Part shown: in pieces, positions 45,110 through 53,966 of the stretch
Numbering within the stretch: the stretch's first letter is position 1
Layout: every line of letters begins with the position of its first letter
DNA from: Clostridia bacterium
GTDB taxonomy: Bacteria > Bacillota > Clostridia > Oscillospirales > Acutalibacteraceae
Reading direction: 5' to 3'
DNA: 64,000 nucleotides
Assembly (NCBI GenBank): GCA_017549285.1
Contig: JAFYVE010000029.1
Location: 1 to 64,000 of the forward strand
Translations under genes and position numbers: made by a program
Notes under the pieces: model-generated
Told to the model about the DNA's origin: nothing
Databases searched by the model: none
Seen by the model: the letters and a program-made list of their open reading frames with translations, nothing else

Positions 45110-45583
45110 ATGGCACTCAGAAAAATCAGAACAGAAGAAGATCCCGTATTAAAGAAAGTAAGCAAAAAAGTTGAAGTTTTTGATTCAAGACTTCATCAGC
45201 TTCTTGACGATATGAAAGACACTCTCATCAAAGCGGACGGTGTAGGTCTTGCCGCCGTACAGATAGGCATACTCAAAAGAGTTGTTCTTATAGATGTCGG
45301 TGATGAACACGGCTTTATTGAAGCTATCAACGGTGAAATCATTGACAGAAAAGGTGAGCAGAGAGAAATTGAAGGTTGTCTTTCACTTCCCGAAAAATCA
45401 GGTATCACATCACGTCCTATGTATGTGAAATTCAAAGCACAGGACAGAAACGGTGAATGGTTTGAAGCAGAAGGTGAAGGACTCTTCGCAAGATGTGTCT
45501 GCCACGAATTTGACCATCTCGACGGTCACGTTTTCACCGAAAGACTTGCTCCCGGTGAAAGAATCAGAATTTCAAGGGATTGA
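45110..45583 (+). CDS. def: Peptide deformylase
   Basis: A 157-residue metallohydrolase that removes the N-formyl group from new proteins. All three motifs are intact: GVGLAAVQIG, EGCLSLP (metal Cys) and CHEFDHLDG (two metal His and catalytic Glu). It overlaps the reading frame of fmt by a few bases only if an upstream TTG were used; the true fmt start lies just behind. Confidence 0.96.
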   Translation: MALRKIRTEEDPVLKKVSKKVEVFDSRLHQLLDDMKDTLIKADGVGLAAVQIGILKRVVLIDVGDEHGFIEAINGEIIDRKGEQREIEGCLSLPEKSGITSRPMYVKFKAQDRNGEWFEAEGEGLFARCVCHEFDHLDGHVFTERLAPGERIRISRD

Positions 45584-45588
45584 TAAAA

Positions 45589-46518
45589 ATGAAAATAGTT
45601 TATATGGGAACACCCGATTTTGCAGTTCCCTGTCTTGAAAGACTTGTAAAAGACGGTTACGATGTTGCTTGTGTTGTAACACAGCCCGACAAACCCAGAG
45701 GAAGAAAACAGGAAATGACGCCTTCTGAAGTCAAGGTGTGTGCTCTGGAGCACGGTATTGAAGTTTATCAGCCTCAGACACTCAGAAGTGAAGAAGCTTA
45801 TGAATACCTCAAGAGCTTTGATGCAGATTACTTCATAGTTGCCGCTTACGGTAAAATTCTTCCCAAGAATATTCTTGATCTTCCGAAATATGCGTGTATC
45901 AACGTTCACGGCTCACTTCTTCCCGCTTACAGAGGTGCGGCTCCTATTCAGAGAAGTGTTCTTGCAGGCGATAATGTCACAGGCATCACAACAATGCTTA
46001 TGGGCGAAGGTCTTGATACGGGCGATATGCTCCTTAAAAGTGAATATGAAATTGATATAAATGCAACTTCAGGTGAGGTTTTTGATGCACTTGCAGAGTC
46101 TGCTCCAGATCTGCTTATTGAAACAATTGAAAAATTTACAAAAGGTGAAATTGTTCCCGAAAAACAGGATGAAAGCAAAGCCACTTATGCGCATATGCTT
46201 TCAAAGGATGAAGCTGTTATTGACTGGAACAAGTCATCGGCTGAAATTCATAATCTTGTAAGAGGAATGGCGCCGTGGCCCGTTGCATATTCATTCTACG
46301 GTGATAAAAAAATTAAAATTTTTACCACCCGTCTTACTGATGAAAAAACATCACTGGAAACGGGTAAACTTAAAGAAGGCAAAAATTCAATTCTTGTTTC
46401 GTGCGGTGACGGAAAATTCATTGAAGTTGTTTCACTTCAGCTCGAAGGCGGAAAAAGACTTGATGCAAAGCAGTTCCTTGCAGGTCATCCTGTTACTTCC
46501 GAAACAAAAATGGGTTGA
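45589..46518 (+). CDS. fmt: Methionyl-tRNA formyltransferase
   Basis: A 309-residue enzyme that formylates initiator Met-tRNA. Formyl-THF binding and catalysis are shown by INVHGSLLPAYRGAAPIQ and MGEGLDTGDML, and the C-terminal OB-like tRNA-binding domain covers about 205-309. ATG 45589 gives the family start MKIVYMGTPDFAVP, 8 nt after AAGGGA. Def and Fmt act at the two ends of the same formylation cycle. Confidence 0.96.
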   Translation: MKIVYMGTPDFAVPCLERLVKDGYDVACVVTQPDKPRGRKQEMTPSEVKVCALEHGIEVYQPQTLRSEEAYEYLKSFDADYFIVAAYGKILPKNILDLPKYACINVHGSLLPAYRGAAPIQRSVLAGDNVTGITTMLMGEGLDTGDMLLKSEYEIDINATSGEVFDALAESAPDLLIETIEKFTKGEIVPEKQDESKATYAHMLSKDEAVIDWNKSSAEIHNLVRGMAPWPVAYSFYGDKKIKIFTTRLTDEKTSLETGKLKEGKNSILVSCGDGKFIEVVSLQLEGGKRLDAKQFLAGHPVTSETKMG

Positions 46519-46544
46519 AAATATTCAGAACAGGAGGGTTTCTG

Positions 46545-47261
46545 ATGTATCTTTTTGATTATTATTTAAGCAGTAATATGTTATATATTGTCCTTGTTGT
46601 TCCCGCTCTCATTCTTTCTCTTATTGCTCAGGCAAAAGTAAAATCAACTTATGCAAGAATGTCAAAGGTCACAAATACAAGCGGTTACACAGGTGCACAG
46701 GCAGCTATGGCAGTTCTTCGTTATTACGGCATCACAGATGTTTATATTGAAGAAACAAGCGGAAAGCTTTCAGACCATTTTGACCCGAGAAAAAAAGTAA
46801 TAAGACTTTCAAAGGAAGTTTATTACGGCAACAGCGTGGCTTCCGTCGGTATTGCGTGTCACGAAGCAGGTCATGCAGCTCAGCACGCACAGGGGTATGC
46901 ACCCATAAAAGTAAGAAATGCGATAATCCCCGTATGCAACATAGGTTCTTACCTCGGTATACCTCTTGCTTTTGCAGGTTATTTCTTAGGCTTTGAACCG
47001 CTTATTCTTATCGGTCTCGGTCTTTATTCACTTATCGCAATTTTTCAGCTTATCACACTTCCCGTTGAATTCAATGCAAGTTCAAGGGCAGTCAAAGTAA
47101 TAGATGAAACAGGTCTTCTTCGTGGTGAAGAAGAAATCAGAGGTACGAAAAAGGTTCTTTCCGCAGCTGCTATGACATATGTTGCGGCTCTCGCAGTTTC
47201 TCTTGCAAACCTTCTTCGTTTTGCAGTTCTTTTTCTCGGCAGAGGCAAAAGACGTAATTAA
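46545..47261 (+). CDS. Zinc metallopeptidase, YugP family
   Basis: A 238-residue membrane metallopeptidase of the YugP type. It has one N-terminal helix (about 12-28), the zinc motif ACHEAGHAAQHAQGY, and two or three C-terminal helices. The substrate is unknown. ATG 46545 lies 7-8 nt behind AGGAGG; ten upstream codons in frame overlap the fmt end. The insertion between fmt and rsmB is common in clostridia. Confidence 0.92.
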   Translation: MYLFDYYLSSNMLYIVLVVPALILSLIAQAKVKSTYARMSKVTNTSGYTGAQAAMAVLRYYGITDVYIEETSGKLSDHFDPRKKVIRLSKEVYYGNSVASVGIACHEAGHAAQHAQGYAPIKVRNAIIPVCNIGSYLGIPLAFAGYFLGFEPLILIGLGLYSLIAIFQLITLPVEFNASSRAVKVIDETGLLRGEEEIRGTKKVLSAAAMTYVAALAVSLANLLRFAVLFLGRGKRRN

Positions 47262-47281
47262 AAAATCAAGGCGGATAAATT

Positions 47282-48571
47282 ATGACAGACGCAAGAACGG
47301 CGGCTTTTCGTACGCTGTGTAAAATAGAAAGAGATAATTCATATTCAAATCTTCTGCTCTCGGATACTTCGGGAGCAGTCGGCATATCTCCGAATGACCG
47401 TGTTCTGTATCACAGAATGGTAAAAACCGTTCTTGAACGCAGAATAACGATTGATTTCAATCTCTCTCTCTATCTTAAACAGCCTCTCAAAAAGCTTAAA
47501 CCGCAGGTTCTTACAATACTCAGACTCGGTGCATGTCAGTTGCTTTTTATGGATAAAATCCCAGCATCTGCCGCAATAAACGAGAGCGTGAAAATCGCAA
47601 AAAAACAGGGTTGTTCATTCGCTTCCGGACTTGTGAACGCAGTGCTGAGAAAAATCAGCGATAACGGAATTGTTTTACCCGATGAAAAAAACGAAATCAA
47701 TTATCTCAGCAAAAAATATTCATTCCCCGAGTATATCTGTAAAAAGTTCTGTATTTATTTCGGCAGAGAAACTGCTGAAAAGATTATGGCTGCATCGCTT
47801 GAAACCGCCAATATCTACATAAGAAAAAACACTCTTAAAAATGAAGAGCTTTCTCTTGAAGCAGAGAAAACAGCCTTCCCCGAAAACTGTTATATTTTAA
47901 GAAAACCCGGTAATATAACCGAAAGTGGCGATTTTGCAGACGGACTTTTCCACGTTCAGGATTTATCTTCTCAGCTGTGTTGCAGAGTGCTTTCTCCCGA
48001 AAAGGGTGAAACAGTCATTGATGTATGTTCTGCCCCGGGCGGAAAAACAATGACTCTTGCACAGATGATGGAAAACGAAGGCAGAATTATTTCGTGTGAT
48101 ATCCACGAGCATAAGCTCAGACTGATTAACGATACTGCAGAAAGACTCGGCATCACCATTGTTGAAACACTTCTGAGGGATGCTGCAGATAAAAACGCCG
48201 TTCTTCCCGTTGCCGATAAAATTCTGTGTGATGTGCCTTGTTCAGGCTTCGGCGTAACGGGCAAAAAACCTGAAATCAGATATAAGGATGAAAAAGAGAT
48301 TTCATCACTTCCCGCCCTGCAGTATGAAATTCTTGAAAATTCCTGCAGATACTTGAAAAAAGGCGGAAAGCTTGTTTATTCCACCTGCACTCTTCTTCCC
48401 GAAGAGAATGCATTGATATGTAAAAAATTCCTTGAACAGCACAATGATTTCAGAGCTGTTCATATTGATGATGAAATAAAGGGATTCTGTGACGGTGAGG
48501 GACTGAGTATTCTTCCGTCCGATTACGACTGTGACGGATTCTTTATTGCGGCATTTGAAAGGATTGAGTAA
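47282..48571 (+). CDS. rsmB: 16S rRNA (cytosine-5) methyltransferase RsmB
   Basis: A 429-residue RNA methyltransferase. The N-terminal NusB-like domain (1-140) is followed by a Rossmann domain with DVCSAPGGKTMTLAQMM for S-adenosylmethionine and catalytic cysteines in CDVPCSGFGV and YSTCTLLPEEN. It methylates C967 of 16S rRNA (E. coli numbering). It starts 20 bp after the peptidase gene and is followed 3 bp later by rlmN. Confidence 0.95.
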   Translation: MTDARTAAFRTLCKIERDNSYSNLLLSDTSGAVGISPNDRVLYHRMVKTVLERRITIDFNLSLYLKQPLKKLKPQVLTILRLGACQLLFMDKIPASAAINESVKIAKKQGCSFASGLVNAVLRKISDNGIVLPDEKNEINYLSKKYSFPEYICKKFCIYFGRETAEKIMAASLETANIYIRKNTLKNEELSLEAEKTAFPENCYILRKPGNITESGDFADGLFHVQDLSSQLCCRVLSPEKGETVIDVCSAPGGKTMTLAQMMENEGRIISCDIHEHKLRLINDTAERLGITIVETLLRDAADKNAVLPVADKILCDVPCSGFGVTGKKPEIRYKDEKEISSLPALQYEILENSCRYLKKGGKLVYSTCTLLPEENALICKKFLEQHNDFRAVHIDDEIKGFCDGEGLSILPSDYDCDGFFIAAFERIE

Positions 48572-48574
48572 AAA

Positions 48575-49609
48575 ATGGAAAAAAGAGATATACTTTCAAT
48601 GTCGTTTGATGAGCTTTCTGCAGCCGTAAAGGAGCTCGGAGAGCCTTCTTTCAGAAACAAACAGATTTATTCCTGGCTCCATTCATCGTGTGTTACGTCT
48701 TTTAACGAAATGACAAACCTTTCAAAGGCATTAAGACAGAAACTTGATGACAATTTTGTCATATTTTCAGTTTCTATTGAAAAAAAATTGATTTCGGAGT
48801 ATGATGATACTCAGAAATATCTTTTCAGATTACATGACGGTGAATTCATTGAATCCGTTCTTATGAAATACAAATACGGCTATACTCTTTGTGTTTCAAC
48901 GCAGGTCGGTTGCCGTATGGGCTGTAAATTTTGTGCATCAACACTTGACGGTGTTGTGAGAAATCTTACCGCAGCCGAAATACTTGCCCAGATTTATGTG
49001 GCTCAGCGTGATAATAATATAAAAATTTCCCACGTTGTTCTTATGGGTATGGGTGAGCCTCTTGATAATTATGATAATGTTATGAGATTCCTTGAGCTTA
49101 TAACAGATGAGCAGGGACAGAATATGTCTATGCGTCATATTTCACTTTCAACCTGTGGCGTTGTGCCGGGAATCTATAAGCTTATGGAAAAAGACTTTCA
49201 GCTTACATTATCTGTTTCACTTCACGCTCCGAGTGACGAAATCAGAAGCTCTATGATGCCCGTGAACAAAAAATGGAATACTGATGAACTTCTTACAGCG
49301 TGTAAAAAATATACAGATAAAACAAGACGCCGTATTTCATTTGAATATGCGATGGTAAGCGGTGTGAATGATTCTGATGATTGTGCAAGACTTCTTGCAA
49401 AAAGACTCAGAGGCATTCTGTGTCATGTCAATCTTATTCCCGTAAACGAAGTCAAAGAAACGGGATGTAAAAGAAGCAGTAAAGAGAGAATTGAGTCATT
49501 TTCCCGGATTCTCGAAAAGAACGGGTTTGCTGTAACTGTAAGGCGTAAACTTGGTTCAGATATAAATGCGTCATGCGGTCAGCTTCGCAGAAACAGTAAA
49601 AAGACTTAA
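48575..49609 (+). CDS. rlmN: Dual-specificity RNA methyltransferase RlmN
   Basis: A 344-residue radical SAM enzyme that methylates A2503 of 23S rRNA and A37 of some tRNAs. The iron-sulfur motif is GCRMGCKFCAS, with VLMGMGEPLDNYDNV downstream, and the second catalytic Cys is near the C-terminus (DINASCGQLR). Length is normal. Confidence 0.96.
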   Translation: MEKRDILSMSFDELSAAVKELGEPSFRNKQIYSWLHSSCVTSFNEMTNLSKALRQKLDDNFVIFSVSIEKKLISEYDDTQKYLFRLHDGEFIESVLMKYKYGYTLCVSTQVGCRMGCKFCASTLDGVVRNLTAAEILAQIYVAQRDNNIKISHVVLMGMGEPLDNYDNVMRFLELITDEQGQNMSMRHISLSTCGVVPGIYKLMEKDFQLTLSVSLHAPSDEIRSSMMPVNKKWNTDELLTACKKYTDKTRRRISFEYAMVSGVNDSDDCARLLAKRLRGILCHVNLIPVNEVKETGCKRSSKERIESFSRILEKNGFAVTVRRKLGSDINASCGQLRRNSKKT

Positions 49610-49647
49610 CAAGCATAAATATAAAAATGCTTCGGAGGTGTATATCA

Positions 49648-50376
49648 ATGAAAATATCAGCAGGAACCGATGTGGGTATGATCCGTTCAGGTAATCAGGA
49701 TTCATACGCTATCGGTGAACTCGAAGGCGGTGCCTGGGCTGTCGTTTGTGACGGTATGGGCGGTCACGCTGCGGGAAATGTTGCAAGTGAAATGGCTGTT
49801 GAAAAAATTTCAACGTGCATTAAAAGTAATTTCCGTCAGGGAATGAGTGTTGCCTCAATAAAGAATGTTCTTGAATCGGCAATAGTCACCGCAAATGCAG
49901 ATATTTATGATAAAGCTCAGAAAAATCAGGAGCTTGAAGGAATGGGTACAACGGCAGTTGTAAGTGTGTGTCTGGGAAATAAATGCGTTATTGCACACGT
50001 AGGTGACAGCAGATGCTATTATGTTTCAGGCAATACAATCACTCAGATAACAAAAGACCATTCGCTTGTTCAGGAAATGATTGATGCAGGACTTATAACA
50101 CCCGAAGAAGCAGAATGTCATCCGAGAAAGAATATCATCACAAGAGCCCTTGGAGGCTGTTATGACGATGTTGAGGTTGATTTCAATGACCTTGTCATTT
50201 CAGAGGGTGATATGATTGTTCTCTGTACAGACGGGCTTACAAACCACGTTGATGAGAACACAATCCTTGAAAATATTTCAGGCGATGATATCCACAATTT
50301 TGCCGACCGTCTTATCAGAATTGCGAACGAAAACGGTGGCAGGGATAATATAACAGCGGTAGTTATGAGAAATTGA
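49648..50376 (+). CDS. prpC: PP2C-family Ser/Thr protein phosphatase
   Basis: A 242-residue PPM phosphatase, partner of the PASTA kinase encoded next. Metal-binding Asp residues are in GNQDSYAIG, VVCDGMGGHAAGN, AHVGDSRCYY, VLCTDGLTN and GGRDNITAVV. ATG 49648 has a GGAGGTG site; a start seven codons earlier is in frame but outside the family pattern. Confidence 0.95.
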   Translation: MKISAGTDVGMIRSGNQDSYAIGELEGGAWAVVCDGMGGHAAGNVASEMAVEKISTCIKSNFRQGMSVASIKNVLESAIVTANADIYDKAQKNQELEGMGTTAVVSVCLGNKCVIAHVGDSRCYYVSGNTITQITKDHSLVQEMIDAGLITPEEAECHPRKNIITRALGGCYDDVEVDFNDLVISEGDMIVLCTDGLTNHVDENTILENISGDDIHNFADRLIRIANENGGRDNITAVVMRN

Positions 50377-50387
50377 GGTGACGATAT

Positions 50388-52679
50388 ATGGATAATAACA
50401 TCGGAAAAGTGCTCGGTAACCGTTACTTGCTAAAGGAAGTAATCGGTGTAGGCGGAATGGCTGTTGTGTATAAGGCCATTGATAACATAGACAACAAGAC
50501 AGTTGCAGTTAAAATTCTTAAAGAAGAACATAAGGCCAATGATGAATTCAGAAGAAGATTCAAGAATGAATCAAAGGCTATTGCGGTGCTTTCTCACCCC
50601 AACATCGTAAAGGTTTATGATGTCAGCTTCGGTGAAAATGTGCAGTACATCGTAATGGAACATATCGAAGGCATCACACTCAAGCAGTATATTCAGCAGA
50701 AAGGTGTTCTTGACTGGCGTGAAGCTGTGCTCTTTACATCACAGATACTCAGAGCTCTTCAGCACGCTCATGAAAAAGGCATTATCCACCGAGATATCAA
50801 GCCTCAGAACATTATGCTTCTCAACGATAACAAAACAATAAAGGTTGCCGATTTCGGTATTGCCCGTTTCAATAATATGAGTGATACAAAGACAATGTCC
50901 GAAGGTGCTATAGGTTCTGTTCATTACATCAGCCCCGAACAGGCAAAGGGTGAGCTCGTTGACAACAGAACAGATATCTATTCCTGTGGTGTTGTTCTTT
51001 ATGAAATGATAACCGGACAACTTCCTTTCAGATCAGACAGCGCAGTTTCAGTTGCAATTATGCAGCTTCAGAAACAGGCTGTGGCTCCCAGAAAGCTCAA
51101 TCCTTCAATTCCCGCAGGTATTGAACAGATTACAATGAAAGCTATGCAGAAGAGAGCTGCCGACAGATATCAGGCTGCTGCGGAAATGCTTCTTGATATT
51201 GATGAACTCAGAAGAAATCCGAATAAAAAGTTTGAATATGATTTCTCTTCAACAGTTTACGGTGCTCATCAGCCGAGAAGAACTTCTTCATTCGCTTCAG
51301 GTGCTCCCGTCGCAAAAAGTGAACCCACCTATACAAAAGCTACTGTTATCACACAGGAGCCGGATGAATATGATTATGAACTTGAAGAGATTTCAAGAAA
51401 GAATTACACCCTGCCTATTCTCGTGGGTATAATCTTTGCTCTTGTTGTTGTAATTATAGGTATTGCGTGGTTCTTCTTCACAAATACAGATGAAGTAACA
51501 GTTCCCGAATTTGAAGGAAAGCTTATTGAGGAAATCCGTGAAGACGATGACTATAAATACTTCTTCGATCACGGCTTTATTGAAGAAAATCTTGTTTACA
51601 CAACAGAGTATGAAGAAGGTTATATCTTCTATCAGAGTGAAGAAGCAGGTAAGAAAGTTCAGATTACAAACACATCTTCATTCATTATCAAGCTCAATAT
51701 TGCGTATACGAGTGAATCGATGACGGTTCCCACGCTTGATAAGAGTGCAAAACTTCAGGATGCAAGAAGCATCCTCCAGAAAATGGGCTTCAAGATAAAA
51801 ACGGAAGGCGTTGTTGATAACACTGTTCCCGAAAGTACCGTTCTGAGAATGGAACCTGCTGCAGGTACAAGTGTTGCCTACGGTTCAACTGTCACAATCT
51901 TCTATGCAATTGACGATGCAGGTAAGATTGCCGTTCCCAACGTAACAGGACTCACACTTGCAAAGGCAAAGCAGGAACTCAATTCAATAGGTCTTAAAGT
52001 TGCCGTTGAATATGAAGAAGCTCCCGCAAGTAAAGCAGGTCTTGTCCTTGAACAGTCTATTGCACCAGATACAACAGTTGTTGCAAGTAAAACTCAGATT
52101 ACAATTGTTGTCGGTACAACATCAAAGAAGACAACATCTGTCACAATTACTCTTCCTCCTCTTCAGGATTATGACGAAATTTACGAATCGGTTTATGTTT
52201 ATGTAGGTGAAACACTTTACAAGACATATACAAGCGTTAAACTTGACGGTACAACCCATACGGTTGAAATCGGCGGTACTGATGACACAACATTTGCAAT
52301 TTTCATCGGTGAGCAGGAAATCTGTTCAGGTAAAGTAAATTTCACACTTTCAACACCTGCTGTTACAGATAAGAAGGTAACACAGTATAAGCACGAAGGT
52401 ATGCCTACAACAGCCGCTCCCACAACCAAAAAACCGGATGTTGTAACAACAACATCTCCCTACTGTACCGTTCCTTCTTTCAGCGGTAAGCATTATCTCG
52501 ATTATTATGATGAACTCCTTGATGCAGGCTTCGATAATATTGATATTATCGATATTGCATCAGATACTGTAACCGAAGGAAATGTTGTTTCAGTTTCATC
52601 AGAAAAGTCCACATATTCACGTGATGAGGCTATGAATGCTCTGATTAAAGTTTACGTAAGTACAGGTCTGGAATCATAA
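50388..52679 (+). CDS. prkC: PASTA-domain Ser/Thr protein kinase
   Basis: A 763-residue membrane kinase. The cytoplasmic kinase (about 10-275) shows Lys42 in TVAVKIL, HRDIKPQN (134-141) and DFG (155-157). A membrane helix at 343-364 is followed by extracellular PASTA domains at about 369-440, 442-510 and 511-577, an unassigned beta-rich domain (about 585-665), a Thr-rich linker and a fourth, C-terminal PASTA domain (about 690-763). PASTA domains sense muropeptides or lipid II, linking wall state to growth and spore germination. The non-PASTA insert is unusual. Confidence 0.95.
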   Translation: MDNNIGKVLGNRYLLKEVIGVGGMAVVYKAIDNIDNKTVAVKILKEEHKANDEFRRRFKNESKAIAVLSHPNIVKVYDVSFGENVQYIVMEHIEGITLKQYIQQKGVLDWREAVLFTSQILRALQHAHEKGIIHRDIKPQNIMLLNDNKTIKVADFGIARFNNMSDTKTMSEGAIGSVHYISPEQAKGELVDNRTDIYSCGVVLYEMITGQLPFRSDSAVSVAIMQLQKQAVAPRKLNPSIPAGIEQITMKAMQKRAADRYQAAAEMLLDIDELRRNPNKKFEYDFSSTVYGAHQPRRTSSFASGAPVAKSEPTYTKATVITQEPDEYDYELEEISRKNYTLPILVGIIFALVVVIIGIAWFFFTNTDEVTVPEFEGKLIEEIREDDDYKYFFDHGFIEENLVYTTEYEEGYIFYQSEEAGKKVQITNTSSFIIKLNIAYTSESMTVPTLDKSAKLQDARSILQKMGFKIKTEGVVDNTVPESTVLRMEPAAGTSVAYGSTVTIFYAIDDAGKIAVPNVTGLTLAKAKQELNSIGLKVAVEYEEAPASKAGLVLEQSIAPDTTVVASKTQITIVVGTTSKKTTSVTITLPPLQDYDEIYESVYVYVGETLYKTYTSVKLDGTTHTVEIGGTDDTTFAIFIGEQEICSGKVNFTLSTPAVTDKKVTQYKHEGMPTTAAPTTKKPDVVTTTSPYCTVPSFSGKHYLDYYDELLDAGFDNIDIIDIASDTVTEGNVVSVSSEKSTYSRDEAMNALIKVYVSTGLES

Positions 52680-52680
52680 T

Positions 52681-53565
52681 ATGCTGATAGAAAACTGTGT
52701 AATAATGAAATCTACTGCAGGCTTTTACTATGTCCGCAGTGAAGAAGGTAACATTATTGAATGTAAAGCAAGAGGTGTGTTCAGAAAACAGAAACTCACA
52801 CCTCTTGTAGGTGATAAAGTTACGGTTGAAACAGACGGGCAGACGGGTACTGTTGTAAGTATTGAAGAAAGAAAAAACTTTCTGCAAAGACCTCCCGTTG
52901 CAAATATTGATAAACTCATTGTTATTTCAGCCGTAAAAGAGCCCGTTCCGAATCTGCTTATCATTGATAAAATGACAGCTATTGCAGTTGATAAAAATAT
53001 AACACCTGTTGTTGTTTTTTCAAAATCAGATCTCGGCGAAACGGATGAGCTTGTTGAAATCTATAAAAAAGCAGGGATTGAGTCTTTTTCGGTTTCAGCA
53101 AAAACAGGTGAGGGAACAGAGAAATTCCGTGAAGTCTTCAAGGACAGCGTATGCGTCCTTACAGGCAATACAGGTGTCGGTAAATCTTCAATACTCAATT
53201 GTATTGAGCCTGAGCTCTCGCTTGCAACATCTCACATAAGTAATAAACTCGGCAGAGGCAGACACACAACAAGAACTGTTGAGCTCTATGAAATCTGCGA
53301 CGGTTTTATTGCAGATACTCCCGGTTTTTCTTCTCTTGATTTTGAAAATGTTGATATAATCAGAAAAGAAAATCTGCAGTTCTGTTTCCCTGAATATGAG
53401 AAATATATCGGTACATGCAAGTTTGTTTCCTGTGCTCATCTGGGAGAAAAAGGATGCAGTATATGTCAGGCGGTAGCCGAAGGTTTAATCCCGGTTTCAC
53501 GTTATGACAGCTATAAAATGATGTATGATGAAGTGAAAGATTATAAGGAATGGGAAAATAAATAA
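52681..53565 (+). CDS. rsgA: Ribosome small-subunit GTPase RsgA
   Basis: A 294-residue circularly permuted GTPase that helps 30S subunit maturation. An OB fold (1-75), G4 (VVVFSKSDL), G5, then G1 in LTGNTGVGKSSILNC and G3 in IADTPGFSSLDF give the permuted order. The zinc site CKFVSCAHLGEKGCSIC follows. The gene begins one base after the kinase stop. rpe and thiN, usual neighbours in Bacillus, are absent. Confidence 0.95.
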   Translation: MLIENCVIMKSTAGFYYVRSEEGNIIECKARGVFRKQKLTPLVGDKVTVETDGQTGTVVSIEERKNFLQRPPVANIDKLIVISAVKEPVPNLLIIDKMTAIAVDKNITPVVVFSKSDLGETDELVEIYKKAGIESFSVSAKTGEGTEKFREVFKDSVCVLTGNTGVGKSSILNCIEPELSLATSHISNKLGRGRHTTRTVELYEICDGFIADTPGFSSLDFENVDIIRKENLQFCFPEYEKYIGTCKFVSCAHLGEKGCSICQAVAEGLIPVSRYDSYKMMYDEVKDYKEWENK

Positions 53566-53621
53566 TAATTTATTGAGAGCACCCCGATAAATCCCGCCTT
53601 GTACATGCACAAAAAAATACT

Positions 53622-53664
53622 CCTCTCCGTATAATGTGATGAACATTCATTACGGGGAGGTTTT
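53622..53664 (+). terminator. Hairpin covering the next ribosome site, terminator-like
   Basis: CCTCTCCGTA (53622-53631) pairs with TACGGGGAGG (53651-53660), with an inner AATGT/ACATT stem, then TTTT. The right arm is also the Shine-Dalgarno sequence of the 53668 gene. It may end the rsgA transcript or, if read through, mask translation. Confidence 0.6.
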
Positions 53665-53667
53665 ATT

Positions 53668-53826
53668 ATGAAACGAAGAAATTCAAAGGGACTGCTTACT
53701 GCAGGATGCGCTTTTGTGTTTCTCGGTGTCGGAATAATTGTTGTATGCATTTTCCCCTCAGAATGGATGATAGTGATACTTGCGTTGACTCTTATTGCCG
53801 CTGGTATATCACTTATGAATAAATGA
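53668..53826 (+). CDS. Small two-helix membrane protein upstream of spoVM
   Basis: A 52-residue protein starting MKRRNSKG with a GGGGAGG site 7 nt before the ATG. Two membrane helices are visible (about 9-29, LLTAGCAFVFLGVGIIVVCIF, and about 33-48), separated by PSEW. I recognise no family. It ends 16 nt before spoVM, so the two are probably one transcript and it may also act in sporulation. Confidence 0.65.
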   Translation: MKRRNSKGLLTAGCAFVFLGVGIIVVCIFPSEWMIVILALTLIAAGISLMNK

Positions 53827-53842
53827 GGGGAGGAACTTCTTT

Positions 53843-53917
53843 ATGAAAATTCTTGTATTTGAAAGTCCCGCATTCCTTAAAGGAATACTCAGGGTGATGT
53901 TCAAACTCGGTAAATAG
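53843..53917 (+). CDS. spoVM: Stage V sporulation peptide SpoVM
   Basis: A 24-residue peptide, MKILVFESPAFLKGILRVMF plus KLGK. It matches Bacillus SpoVM in length and in the positions of the helix-breaking Pro9, the FLxGI core, the following Arg and the Met, giving the same amphipathic helix. SpoVM binds the convex forespore membrane and anchors the SpoIVA coat scaffold. The place downstream of prkC-rsgA is that of spoVM in Bacillus. GGGGAGG lies 9 nt before the ATG. It is too short for ordinary gene callers. Confidence 0.88.
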   Translation: MKILVFESPAFLKGILRVMFKLGK

Positions 53918-53930
53918 TCCTTAAAATAAA

Positions 53931-53964
53931 ACGGAGCAGAAAATAAAATTCTGCTCCGTAAATT
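53931..53964. terminator. Bidirectional terminator after spoVM
   Basis: A perfect 11-bp stem ACGGAGCAGAA/TTCTGCTCCGT (53931-53941, 53949-53959) with A- and T-rich flanks between spoVM and the convergent regulator gene. Confidence 0.8.
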
Positions 53965-53966
53965 TT

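Noticed and set aside
53566..53842. SigmaE-type sporulation promoter for spoVM
   Set aside because: I looked for the -35 and CATA-type -10 boxes at proper spacing and found no convincing match; only a weak TGCACA-18-TATAAT pair at 53605-53634.
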